Assembly: GCA_947003375.1 (NCBI GenBank)
Contig: CAMQOJ010000018.1
Span: 1-21,386 of the forward strand
DNA length: 21,386 nucleotides
Reading direction: 5' to 3'
DNA from: an uncultured Lachnospiraceae bacterium
Lineage (GTDB): Bacteria; Bacillota; Clostridia; Lachnospirales; Lachnospiraceae
The notes under the pieces were generated by a model, which ran no database searches, was not told where the DNA came from, and worked only from the letters and a program-made list of their open reading frames with translations. The position numbers and the translations under genes were made by a program. Positions 1 through 7,803 of this stretch are shown here, one piece after another. How positions within the stretch are numbered: position 1 is the first letter of the stretch; the number at the start of each line of letters is the position of its first letter.

Positions 1-42
1 CACAGGTGCTATGCCACTCAAAATATGCAAAGGGGTGAACAT

Positions 43-990
43 ATGAAAACGAAAGGAAAACAAACAGGTTCCATCCAACCCAGAAAGCGTAGTTTTCTGG
101 AGACATTGAAGAAGGACTGGTCACTGTGGACGTTCTGTATCCCGGGCATCATCCTGACCTTCATTTTCAGCTACATTCCCATGTACGGCGTGCAGATCGC
201 GTTCCGCAGGTTCAACGCCAAGCAGGGAATCTGGGAGAGCCCATGGGTAGGGCTGCGCTATTTCCAGCGCTTCATCGATTCGCCGTATTTCGTGAGGACA
301 GTGACGAACACATTGATCCTGAGCATCTACGGCCTGATCGTATCCTTCCCTATCCCGATTCTACTGGCGCTGATGCTCAACTCGTTCCGGCATAAGAGAT
401 ACCGGAAGGTGATCCAGACCATTACATACGCGCCGAACTTCATCTCCACCATCGTCATGTGCGGTATGTTGATTCTGTTCCTGTCGCCCAGCGTGGGTAT
501 CATCAACACCGTGATCAAGAGCTTTGGAGGGGAAGCAATCAACTTCATGGCAAAGAAAGAGTACTGGAGACATCTGTATGTCTGGTCCGGTGTATGGCAG
601 GGCATGGGATGGAGCTCCGTCATCTATTTCGCGGCGCTGTCCGGCATCAGCCCGGAGCTGCACGAGGCGGCGAAATGCGACGGCGCTACCAAGTTCCAGA
701 TTATACGCTATATCGATTTCCCGTCGATCCTGCCCACGGCTACGATCCAGTTGATTTTGAGCTGCGGCAGCATCCTTTCCATCGGATTTGAGAAAGCCTT
801 TGCACTGCAGAACGACCTGAACACATCGGTTTCAGAAATCATATCCACCTACGTGTACAAGGTCGGTATGATTGACAACAATATGTCCTACTCGTCCGCC
901 ATCGGCCTGTTCAATACAATGGTCAATCTGGTAATCCTCATAATCGTCAATAAGGCGGCAGATAAGATGTCCGGCACGAGCTTATTCTAG
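43..990 (+). CDS. LplB-type sugar ABC transporter permease
   Basis: This is an inner-membrane permease of a CUT1-like oligosaccharide importer (LplB/YtcP class), 315 residues long, normal for the family. After a basic N-terminus it has about six hydrophobic segments, the first near residues 30-50. The cytoplasmic EAA loop that docks the ATPase is at about 205-229, with EAAKCDG at 208-214. I chose the ATG at 43 because AGGGGTG lies 5 nt upstream at 31-37; an in-frame ATG at 25 has no comparable site. The second permease follows after 16 nt and then the binding lipoprotein, so the three form one operon. Its promoter lies outside the window. Substrate cannot be read from the permease; the neighbouring glycosidases suggest a mannose- or fucose-containing oligosaccharide (inference). 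Confidence 0.93.
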   Translation: MKTKGKQTGSIQPRKRSFLETLKKDWSLWTFCIPGIILTFIFSYIPMYGVQIAFRRFNAKQGIWESPWVGLRYFQRFIDSPYFVRTVTNTLILSIYGLIVSFPIPILLALMLNSFRHKRYRKVIQTITYAPNFISTIVMCGMLILFLSPSVGIINTVIKSFGGEAINFMAKKEYWRHLYVWSGVWQGMGWSSVIYFAALSGISPELHEAAKCDGATKFQIIRYIDFPSILPTATIQLILSCGSILSIGFEKAFALQNDLNTSVSEIISTYVYKVGMIDNNMSYSSAIGLFNTMVNLVILIIVNKAADKMSGTSLF

Positions 991-1006
991 GCAGGGGGGT
1001 GAGAAC

Positions 1007-1936
1007 ATGAAAAAAGAGAGAGAAATCGAAGTGGAAAAAAATATACGCCGCTGTAAGGAGGATGTGATTTTCGATACGATTATCTTCATCATCCTTACCG
1101 CACTTCTGCTGATCGTGGCATATCCGCTGTGGTGGGTCATCATATCCTCCATCAGCGATCCCAAGGCGGTATCCGGCGGCGAGGTGGTATGGCATCCCGT
1201 GGGGCTCACCTTCAGAGGCTACCTGGAAGTGTTCGAGGACAAACTGATTGTGCGCAGCTTCTTGAATTCCGTGCTGTACACGGTGTGCGGCGTGCTGGTG
1301 AACCTGGCGGTGACCCTGCCCACAGCCTACGCGCTGTCCAGAGACAGGTTCTCCGGCAAGAAAATCGTCACCATATTCTACGTCATCACCATGTTCTTCG
1401 GAGGCGGCCTTATCCCTACCTACCTGGTAGTGCAGAAATGCCAGCTCCTTGACACCATGTGGGCCCTGATCCTTCCCGGCTCCCTGAGCGTGTACAACAT
1501 GATCGTGGCCAGGACTTTCTTCAAGTCCAATATTTCGGAGGAGCTCTATGAGGCGGCGGAGATTGACGGCTGTACACAGGGCAGGTTCTTCTTCCAGATT
1601 GCCCTTCCCCTGTCGGGAGCCATCACGGCCATCATGGTGCTGTACTATGGCGTGGGCCACTGGAACTCCTACTTCTCCGCTTTGATCTACATGTCCGACC
1701 AGAACAAGTTCCCGCTGCAGCTGGTGCTGCGCAGCATCCTGATCACCAACGAGGCGGCGCTGCAGCAGGCGGCCAGCACACCGGAGGCCAGGGAAGCCCT
1801 GAACGCCAAGAAGGAGCTGGTGGAGCTGATGAAGTATTCCCTGATCATCATAAGCAGTATCCCTGTGCTGGTGTTGTATCCTTTCATCCAGAGGCATTTC
1901 GTCAAGGGTGTCATGATCGGATCCGTAAAGGGTTGA
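1007..1936 (+). CDS. LplC/YtcP-type sugar ABC transporter permease
   Basis: This is the second membrane subunit of the same importer, 309 residues, carbohydrate ABC transporter permease family. A charged N-terminus of about 20 residues precedes the first membrane helix (about 22-47). The EAA loop is near 179-203 with EAAEIDG at 182-188, and the protein ends with the short basic tail usual for LplC/YtcP proteins. The ribosome site AGGGGGGTGAG sits just before the ATG. It should pair with the upstream permease to form the channel and with the downstream lipoprotein as substrate receptor. No ATPase gene lies in this cluster, which is common for this transporter class, where one shared MsmX-type ATPase serves several importers (family knowledge). 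Confidence 0.93.
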   Translation: MKKEREIEVEKNIRRCKEDVIFDTIIFIILTALLLIVAYPLWWVIISSISDPKAVSGGEVVWHPVGLTFRGYLEVFEDKLIVRSFLNSVLYTVCGVLVNLAVTLPTAYALSRDRFSGKKIVTIFYVITMFFGGGLIPTYLVVQKCQLLDTMWALILPGSLSVYNMIVARTFFKSNISEELYEAAEIDGCTQGRFFFQIALPLSGAITAIMVLYYGVGHWNSYFSALIYMSDQNKFPLQLVLRSILITNEAALQQAASTPEAREALNAKKELVELMKYSLIIISSIPVLVLYPFIQRHFVKGVMIGSVKG

Positions 1937-2019
1937 TGGTCAATATGAAACGAGCAAAAAGATATGGTATCGAGGCGGCGAAGGCCGCTTGGTATAAAAA
2001 AGAAAAGGAGAGTGTTATT

Positions 2020-3720
2020 ATGAAAAGAAAGTTAGTGGCGGTACTGCTGCTGGCGGCAATGTCAGTCACTTCGCTGGCAGGCTGCGGCAGCGATGGCGGT
2101 TCCGGCAATGACGCGGAATCATCCAGGGGGGGCAGCGAAGCGGATGATGCCGGGGATGCGGACGATGCCGGGGACGCGGCAGACGAAGAATCCTCCGCGG
2201 AGGCCGCAGAGGTGGACGCGGACGGCAAGGTGAACGGAATTATGTATGCGGAGGGACTTCCCATCGTAGACGAGGGAGCTTATACCTTCTCCATCTTCTG
2301 TGACGACTCCAGCTCCACCGGCGAGTTCTATATGCTGAATGAGTTCGAGAAGCAGACAAACGTTAAGGTAGATTTGCAGATTTTTGCCAATGAGAACGCC
2401 ACAGAGAAGATGAACCTGGCTTTGAACTCCGGTGATTACGCAGATGTAATCGGCGGCTGGATTCTGGATGACTCCAAAATCCTGACCTACGGTGTAGAGC
2501 AGGGCGTGTTCATCCCCCTGGAGGACATCTTTGCCCAGTATTGCCCCAGAATCATGGAGATTCTGGATCTCCCCGGCGTTAGGGAGAAGATGACCGCGCC
2601 CGACGGACATATCTATACGATTCCCTATGTGTGCGGCGACACCAGCGTAGGCTACAGCCCTTTCATCAACGGCCGCTGGCTGGAGAACGTTGGCATGGAG
2701 ATGCCTACCACTACAGAGGAGTTCGAGGCAGTTCTGACAGCATTCAAGGAGCAGGATGCTAACGGGAACGGAGATGCCACCGATGAAATCCCCTTCTCCG
2801 CAGACCCTAACAACAAGCATCTGGAAGCTATGACCGGCTATTTCGGGCTGCCCATGGACAAGACCGGCTTTGGCCTGAAGGACGAGCAGGTGGTCTACGC
2901 GGCAATGAGCAGCGAGTACAGGGAGTGCCTGAGCTGGCTCAGCGGCATGTATGCCAAGGGCCTGATCGACCAGGAAATCTTCACCCAGGACAGTGCTACC
3001 TGGGAGGGCAAGGGCAACAAGGACATGTACGGCGTATCCATCGCCTACGGCTCCAGCGAGTTCTCCGGAATCCCTCAGTCTCCTGAGAAGAGCGAGTTCG
3101 ACGTCATGCCTGTATTGAACACCGCGAACGGTGGCATCTGGCTGCGCGACACGCCGGGCAACTCCGTGTACAGGACACAGGCTGTCATCACCGACAAGGC
3201 TGAGCATCCCGAAATCATCGCAAGGTGGTTCGACAACGCGTTCGAGCTGGAGAACGGCATCGGCTGCAACAGAGGCCCTGTGGGTGTCGTGACCTTCAAG
3301 GAGGAGGGAACGGATCAGTACCGTGCAATTGACGTCAATACACTGGACGCGGAAACGCAGGAAAAGGTGGGCTGGTCCAACCTGTGGCCTCAGTCCCTGC
3401 CCAAGTTCCTTCCGATTGGCTACAAGTTCCTTGAGGACAACCCGAACTATGACGAGAAGAAGGCCGTGGAGACTACATATGAGCCCAACCTGACCAAGGA
3501 AGTCATTCCTTCTTCCTGGATCGATCAGGATGACGTGGAGATGTACTCCGAGTATGCTTCCGCCATCAGGGATTACTTCAGCCAGAACCAGGCAAGGTTC
3601 ATCTCCGGCGAGCAGGACGTCAATGACGATGCGGTATGGGAAGAGTACAAGGCAGGCTTCGAGGGCCTTGGACTGTCCGAGTACCTGAGAATCAAGGGTG
3701 TGGAGACCATAGCTGAATAA
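2020..3720 (+). CDS. Extracellular sugar-binding lipoprotein of ABC importer
   Basis: This is the solute-binding subunit that captures the oligosaccharide outside the cell and delivers it to the two permeases upstream; 566 residues, typical of the large binding proteins paired with LplB/LplC permeases. A signal peptide ends in a lipobox (LAGC), with Cys22 as the lipidation site. Residues about 23-70 form an acidic, Gly/Ser-rich linker with a repeated DDAGDA unit. A calcium-loop-like segment DANGNGDATDEIP lies at 246-258. The start at 2020 is chosen because AAAGGAG lies at 2004-2010 and the signal peptide begins there; the frame is open back to 1933, but that extension would precede the signal sequence. 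A terminator follows directly. The ligand is unknown; beta-mannosides or N-glycan fragments are inferred from context. Confidence 0.92.
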   Translation: MKRKLVAVLLLAAMSVTSLAGCGSDGGSGNDAESSRGGSEADDAGDADDAGDAADEESSAEAAEVDADGKVNGIMYAEGLPIVDEGAYTFSIFCDDSSSTGEFYMLNEFEKQTNVKVDLQIFANENATEKMNLALNSGDYADVIGGWILDDSKILTYGVEQGVFIPLEDIFAQYCPRIMEILDLPGVREKMTAPDGHIYTIPYVCGDTSVGYSPFINGRWLENVGMEMPTTTEEFEAVLTAFKEQDANGNGDATDEIPFSADPNNKHLEAMTGYFGLPMDKTGFGLKDEQVVYAAMSSEYRECLSWLSGMYAKGLIDQEIFTQDSATWEGKGNKDMYGVSIAYGSSEFSGIPQSPEKSEFDVMPVLNTANGGIWLRDTPGNSVYRTQAVITDKAEHPEIIARWFDNAFELENGIGCNRGPVGVVTFKEEGTDQYRAIDVNTLDAETQEKVGWSNLWPQSLPKFLPIGYKFLEDNPNYDEKKAVETTYEPNLTKEVIPSSWIDQDDVEMYSEYASAIRDYFSQNQARFISGEQDVNDDAVWEEYKAGFEGLGLSEYLRIKGVETIAE

Positions 3721-3737
3721 TCGTATCGCAAGCGAAA

Positions 3738-3769
3738 AAGGGTCGTAGCCTTGGCTGCGGCCCTTTTTT
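3738..3769 (+). terminator. Intrinsic terminator after importer operon
   Basis: The arm AAGGGTCGTAGCC (3738-3750) pairs with GGCTGCGGCCCTT (3753-3765) using a few G-U pairs, and a run of six T follows (3764-3769). It lies 17 nt after the lipoprotein stop codon and separates the importer from the phosphorylase gene. Confidence 0.85.
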
Positions 3770-3848
3770 CCAAAACCTGCGGGGATTCATAGAAGCCCGC
3801 AAGCAAAGGACTTAATGTAAGATGTAACCTATTTGTGACAAAACGTGA

Positions 3849-3877
3849 TTCACAGGAAAGCCGGAATATATTATAAT
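3849..3877 (+). promoter_or_regulatory. Sigma-A promoter for the GH130 gene at 3949
   Basis: TTCACA (3849-3854), a 17-nt spacer and a perfect TATAAT (3872-3877) form a near-consensus housekeeping promoter about 70 nt before the phosphorylase start. The -35 box lies inside the palindrome GTGA-T-TCAC (3845-3853), and a further TGTGA half-site is at 3834-3838, so a repressor or activator could bind here (inference). Confidence 0.72.
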
Positions 3878-3948
3878 GATGGAGGAAGCCCGGGAACATC
3901 AGCTTGGGGATTCCGAGAGTATATTAATGTGACAAGGAGGTTCATACT

Positions 3949-4941
3949 ATGAGCAAAATCATTGGAAATGCTCTGCCGGGGATACCCTGGCAGGAAAAGC
4001 CCGAAGGATTCGACAAGCCCGTATGGCGCTATTCCCAGAATCCGATCATCGGCAGACATGACACTCCCATTTCCAACAGTATCTTCAACAGCGCTGTGGT
4101 GCCCTTCGGGGACGGCTACGCGGGAGTCTTCCGCTGCGACAGCCTGTCCGTGAGCATGGACATCTTCGTGGGCTTCAGTAAGGATGCCATCCACTGGGAC
4201 ATCAGCCATGAGCCGATCACCTTCGTGGGCGAGGATCCTGAAGTGACGAAGCGGGAGTACCGTTACGACCCCAGGGTGGTGTGGATCGAGGACCGCTACT
4301 ATGTGACCTGGTGCAACGGCTATCACGGCCCCACCATCGGCGTTGGCTACACCTTTGACTTCAAGACATTCTATCAGCTGGAGAATGCCTTCCTGCCCTA
4401 CAACAGGAACGGCGTGCTCTTCCCCAGGAAGATAAACGGCCGCTACATGATGCTGTCCAGGCCCAGCGACACGGGACATACGCCCTTCGGCGACATCTTC
4501 TTAAGCCAGAGCCCGGATTTGGAGTTCTGGGGACACCACAGGTTCGTCATGGGCACCTACGGCGGGGACTTCTCCGCATGGCAGTCCATGAAGATTGGCC
4601 CCGGCCCCTGCCCCATCGAGACGGACGAGGGGTGGCTTCTGATCTACCACGGCGTGCTCCGCACCTGCAGCGGCTATGTGTACCGCATGGGCTGCGCATT
4701 GCTTGACCTGGAGGAGCCCTGGAAGGTGAAGCAGCGCTCCAGGTACTATCTGCTGGCGCCGGAAGAGCTCTACGAGCAGAACGGTGACGTGCCCAATGTG
4801 GTGTTCCCCTGCGCGGCGCTGACGGACGCGGAGACCGGGCGCATCGCCATCTACTACGGCTGCGCTGACACAGTGACAGGCTTGGCCTTCACCACGGTGG
4901 ACGAGCTGATGGGCTGGATGAAGAAATATCCGCTGATCTGA
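3949..4941 (+). CDS. GH130 beta-1,4-mannoside phosphorylase (GH130_2-like)
   Basis: This is a cytoplasmic glycoside phosphorylase that splits a beta-mannosidic bond with phosphate, releasing mannose-1-phosphate; 330 residues, the usual size for GH130 subfamily 2. It shows the family's five-bladed propeller motifs: FNSAV (46-50), HWD (82-84), YDPR with Asp107 as the likely catalytic acid, NRNGVLFPRK, LSRPSDTGHTPFGDIF, ETDEGWLL and YHG. AAGGAGG at 3934-3940 fixes the start. It has its own promoter after the importer terminator and is followed by a GH29 fucosidase. The acceptor could be mannose (mannooligosaccharide phosphorylase) or GlcNAc (N-glycan core type); the fucosidase neighbour makes the second plausible, but this is inference. 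It is a clear paralogue of the gene at 15721, with differences near Asp107 and in the segment before ETDEGW. Confidence 0.9.
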   Translation: MSKIIGNALPGIPWQEKPEGFDKPVWRYSQNPIIGRHDTPISNSIFNSAVVPFGDGYAGVFRCDSLSVSMDIFVGFSKDAIHWDISHEPITFVGEDPEVTKREYRYDPRVVWIEDRYYVTWCNGYHGPTIGVGYTFDFKTFYQLENAFLPYNRNGVLFPRKINGRYMMLSRPSDTGHTPFGDIFLSQSPDLEFWGHHRFVMGTYGGDFSAWQSMKIGPGPCPIETDEGWLLIYHGVLRTCSGYVYRMGCALLDLEEPWKVKQRSRYYLLAPEELYEQNGDVPNVVFPCAALTDAETGRIAIYYGCADTVTGLAFTTVDELMGWMKKYPLI

Positions 4942-5066
4942 GCGGAAATGGAATGATATGAGACTATGAGTCATGTCGCCCCTGCAGCTGCGCGCGGGCC
5001 ATCCAGAACAAGCCTGACATGCATCCGTAAAAAGCGGGGGAAGCGGCAAGTGAAATCGTTAAGCAG

Positions 5067-5125
5067 TATATATTATAAGAAAGTGGAGGAAGCCTCCGGC
5101 GGGAAAGGCATTGCCTTCCGGAGGC
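5067..5125 (+). promoter_or_regulatory. Leader of GH29 gene: alternative hairpins over its ribosome site
   Basis: GGAGG (5085-5089) can pair with CCTCC (5093-5097) across a 3-nt loop. The overlapping GCCTCCGG (5092-5099) can instead pair with CCGGAGGC (5118-5125), which contains the GH29 ribosome binding site GGAGG (5120-5124). AAGGC/GCCTT (5105-5109/5113-5117) extends that second stem. The pairings are mutually exclusive, so this may be a translational switch (inference). An AT-rich TATATATTATAAG just upstream (5067-5079) resembles a -10 region, but no good -35 is visible. Confidence 0.4.
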
Positions 5126-5129
5126 ATCA

Positions 5130-6539
5130 ATGATTATGGAAGAAGTGCTACAGAACGGGGAGGCCCTGGAGGAAGGGCAGGCCGCGGAGGACATGGTAGT
5201 GGACGGTGTCCACAATTACAGCACGGAGGAGGCCTATGTATGGCCTGAGGATCCCAAGGTGCTGAAGAAACTGGAGTGGTTCCGGGACCAGAAGCTGGGC
5301 CTGATGATGCACTGGGGCCCCTATTCCCAGTTGGGCGTGGTGGAGTCCTGGGCCCTGAGCGACGGGGATGCGGACTGGTCCAGGGGCGGCATCGACTGGG
5401 AGGTGACAGGGGAGGAGTTCAAGGAGGAGTATTTCGGCCTGAACAGGACCTTCAACCCCCTGCGCTTCGAGCCGGAGAAATGGGCCGACCTGGCCAAAGA
5501 GGCGGGCATGCGCTATGTCCTGTTCACCACCAAGCACCACGACGGGTTCTGCATGTGGGATACACAGTATTCCGATTATAAGATAACGGCACCGGACTGC
5601 CCCTTCCACACCCACAAGTACGCGGACATCTGCGCCCATTTATTTGAGTCCTTCCGCAAGCGGGGAATCGGCATCTCCGCCTATTTCTCCAAGGCGGACT
5701 GGCATGTGGACAGCTACTGGAAGGACGACACCCCCAGGGGGAAATTCAAGTACAGGGGTCCCTCCTACGACCCTAAGGAGAATCCCGAGGAGTGGGAGAG
5801 GTTCGTGACCTTCACCCAGAACCAGATCAGGGAGCTGGGGACGAACTACGGCAAGCTGGACGCCATGTGGTTCGACGCGGGCTGGGTGCATCCCGGGAAC
5901 GGCCAGGACATCCGCCTGGGCGAGGTGATCGAGGAGATCCGCAAGATCCAGCCGGGGATGCTCTGCGCGGACAGGACGATCGGCGGGCCTTATGAGAACT
6001 ACGTGACGCCGGAGCAGTGCGTGCCGGATGAGCCCTTGTCCATTCCCTGGGAGAGCTGCATCACTCTGGGCACCAGCTTCTCCTTCCGGTACGAGGATGC
6101 TTACAAGTCCCCCAGGGAGGTGATCAACCTCCTGATCGACATCGTGGTGAAGGGCGGGAACCTGGCTATCAACGTAGGGCCCCAGCCCGATGGACGGCTG
6201 CCGGAGGGCGCGGTGCGGACCCTGAAGGGCATGGGAGAGTGGCTGGGCAGGTACGGCGAGGCCATATACGGCACCCGGGTGTGCGCGCCCTACAAGAAGG
6301 ACGGCATAGGCTTCACCCAGAAGGACGGCGCTGTCTACGCCATCCAGGGCTTCGAGAGCGAGGACGGGCCTGTGGAGGACAGGGTCTGGATCCCCTATAC
6401 CGGAGAATTCCGGGAGGTCACGGCCATGGGGGACGAGAGGGTCGTATCCGTGGAAAGGCAGGCGGACGGCTTCTATGTGACGCTGGAGCGGAGCGGGGAC
6501 GGAAAAGCGCCGATTGCCAGGGTGTTCTGTCTGAGATGA
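5130..6539 (+). CDS. GH29 alpha-L-fucosidase, cytoplasmic
   Basis: This is a retaining alpha-L-fucosidase that removes terminal fucose, 469 residues, with no signal peptide, so it acts on imported glycans. The (beta/alpha)8 catalytic domain covers about 45-385 and carries MHWGPYS (60-66), KHHDGF (135-140), DAMWFDAGW with Asp249 as the expected nucleophile, TPEQ (293-296) with WESC (307-310), and NVGPQPDG (348-355). A short beta-sandwich tail follows to the end. The start ATG at 5130 has GGAGG 5 nt upstream inside the leader hairpin. It lies 188 nt after the GH130 gene and ends before a terminator, so it can be read from the GH130 promoter and perhaps a local one. The fucose linkage cannot be decided from sequence; core alpha-1,6-fucose of N-glycans would suit the neighbour (inference). 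Confidence 0.92.
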   Translation: MIMEEVLQNGEALEEGQAAEDMVVDGVHNYSTEEAYVWPEDPKVLKKLEWFRDQKLGLMMHWGPYSQLGVVESWALSDGDADWSRGGIDWEVTGEEFKEEYFGLNRTFNPLRFEPEKWADLAKEAGMRYVLFTTKHHDGFCMWDTQYSDYKITAPDCPFHTHKYADICAHLFESFRKRGIGISAYFSKADWHVDSYWKDDTPRGKFKYRGPSYDPKENPEEWERFVTFTQNQIRELGTNYGKLDAMWFDAGWVHPGNGQDIRLGEVIEEIRKIQPGMLCADRTIGGPYENYVTPEQCVPDEPLSIPWESCITLGTSFSFRYEDAYKSPREVINLLIDIVVKGGNLAINVGPQPDGRLPEGAVRTLKGMGEWLGRYGEAIYGTRVCAPYKKDGIGFTQKDGAVYAIQGFESEDGPVEDRVWIPYTGEFREVTAMGDERVVSVERQADGFYVTLERSGDGKAPIARVFCLR

Positions 6540-6591
6540 CGGCGGCGTCCTGCGGGAGGTAATGGCCGGTACGGCAGAATGATGGGACAAG

Positions 6592-6634
6592 ATGCGGCCA
6601 GACCTGGCGAATATGCCGGTAAGGCCGCATTTTT
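6592..6634 (+). terminator. Intrinsic terminator after the fucosidase gene
   Basis: ATGCGGCC (6592-6599) pairs with GGCCGCAT (6623-6630), with an inner CTGGC/GCCGG stem in the loop and a T run at 6630-6634. It closes the phosphorylase-fucosidase transcription unit just before the LacI promoter. Confidence 0.8.
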
Positions 6635-6663
6635 GCTCAATTTTGCTAGTATTGTTAAAGCTG

Positions 6664-6692
6664 TTGCTAAGAAAAGTTAAATATGTTAAAAT
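6664..6692 (+). promoter_or_regulatory. Promoter of the LacI-family gene
   Basis: TTGCTA (6664-6669), a 17-nt spacer and TAAAAT (6687-6692) preceded by TG-n give an extended -10 sigma-A promoter. It starts about 42 nt before the chosen regulator start. A 10-nt spaced direct repeat of TTTTGCT lies upstream at 6631-6650. Confidence 0.7.
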
Positions 6693-6733
6693 GGGGATAA
6701 AGATACAACGGTATGGCAAGAGAGAAGAAATCT

Positions 6734-7747
6734 ATGAACAAAGTAACGATGCAGGATATCGCCGATGCATTGGGGATATCGCGGGTCACCGTGTGGAAGG
6801 TATTCAACAACTATACAAATGTGTCTGCAAGCGTTCGCGAAAAGGTTCTGCTAAAGGCAAAGGAGCTGGGCTATACGAAGGGGCTTGCGGAGGTTGACGA
6901 CGGGGTTCTGGAGAAGAACGTCTCCTTGATCGTGTCCAGGCCCAACTCGTCCACTTTCTGGACCACCATCATACATCGGGCGGCCCAAGAACTGTCCCGC
7001 CACAATGTGAATCTCATGTATACATATGTGCCGTCCAACTATTCCGAGGATTTCAGGATGCCATCCGTATTGTCCAACGGGACGGTGCAGGGAGCGATCG
7101 TCCTGAATGTGTACGACAAGCGGATGATAGGGCAGATCAGCCAGCTGAGCATTCCGAAGGTATTCCTGGATACCGTGCCGGAGATCCAGTTCGGGGAGCT
7201 GCAGGGGGACCTGGTCCTGCTGGAGGGCTTCCACAGCACGTACCAGATCACGAAATCCGTGGTGGAGAGGGGATTGAAGAGGATCGGATTCGTGGGGGAT
7301 ATCCAGTATGCCCGCACGAACTATGACCGCTTTGAGGGGTTCTGTCGATGCATGGAAGACCATGGACTGCTTGTGGAGAAGGAGCTGTGCCTCACGGGCC
7401 GGATCGGCATCTTTTCTTATAGCAGGGAGATAAACGGCTTTCTGGATTCCCTGGAAAGGCTGCCGGACGCCTTCATCTGTGCCAGCGATTTCATCGCCCA
7501 TACCATGCAGCTCTACTTTGCGGAGCACAGGGAGCGGATTCCGGAGGGAATCGTGGTGACGGGGTATGACGGACGGGATGAATATGCCGTGGGCAAGCTG
7601 ATTACCACGGCGGAGGTGCAGACCGGGGTGCTGGGGAAGCGCCTGGCCATGCAGATCGTCTACCGCATGGAGCATGGGGACGCGCCCTATGAGCTGACTT
7701 ATGTGAACCCGCCGGTGATATACCGGGATTCCGTATTGCGGGGGTAA
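6734..7747 (+). CDS. LacI-family transcriptional regulator
   Basis: This is a DNA-binding sugar-responsive regulator, 337 residues, normal LacI length. The helix-turn-helix is at residues 4-27 (VTMQDIADALGISRVTVWKV), followed by the hinge region and a periplasmic-binding-protein-like effector domain with the usual TAEV segment near the end. I prefer ATG 6734 to ATG 6713 because LacI proteins start a few residues before the T-x-x-D-I-A motif, and 6713 would leave only about a 14-nt leader. It has its own promoter, and the DUF2971 gene follows after 56 nt. The likely targets are the importer, phosphorylase and fucosidase genes upstream (inference from position). I found no convincing LacI-type palindrome matching TGNAANCGNTTNCA; the palindrome at 3845-3853 is one candidate operator. 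Confidence 0.92.
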   Translation: MNKVTMQDIADALGISRVTVWKVFNNYTNVSASVREKVLLKAKELGYTKGLAEVDDGVLEKNVSLIVSRPNSSTFWTTIIHRAAQELSRHNVNLMYTYVPSNYSEDFRMPSVLSNGTVQGAIVLNVYDKRMIGQISQLSIPKVFLDTVPEIQFGELQGDLVLLEGFHSTYQITKSVVERGLKRIGFVGDIQYARTNYDRFEGFCRCMEDHGLLVEKELCLTGRIGIFSYSREINGFLDSLERLPDAFICASDFIAHTMQLYFAEHRERIPEGIVVTGYDGRDEYAVGKLITTAEVQTGVLGKRLAMQIVYRMEHGDAPYELTYVNPPVIYRDSVLRG

Positions 7748-7803
7748 AATGCGGCATACTATAGCATATTACGGAAAAGCCACGGGAAATGAGGATACCT
7801 TAC

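Noticed and set aside
947..1897. Long minus-strand open frame of 316 codons opposite the second permease
   Set aside because: It is antisense to a clearly recognisable permease, encodes a His/Gln-rich low-complexity product with no family resemblance, and reflects the GC-rich codon pattern of the real gene.
2110..2230. Repeated GATGCCGGGGA units as a DNA repeat or CRISPR-like array
   Set aside because: They only encode the acidic DDAGDA linker of the lipoprotein; units are short, few and without spacers.
6713..6733. Upstream ATG as start of the LacI-family gene
   Set aside because: It would add seven residues before the usual LacI N-terminus, lacks a ribosome site and leaves a very short leader.
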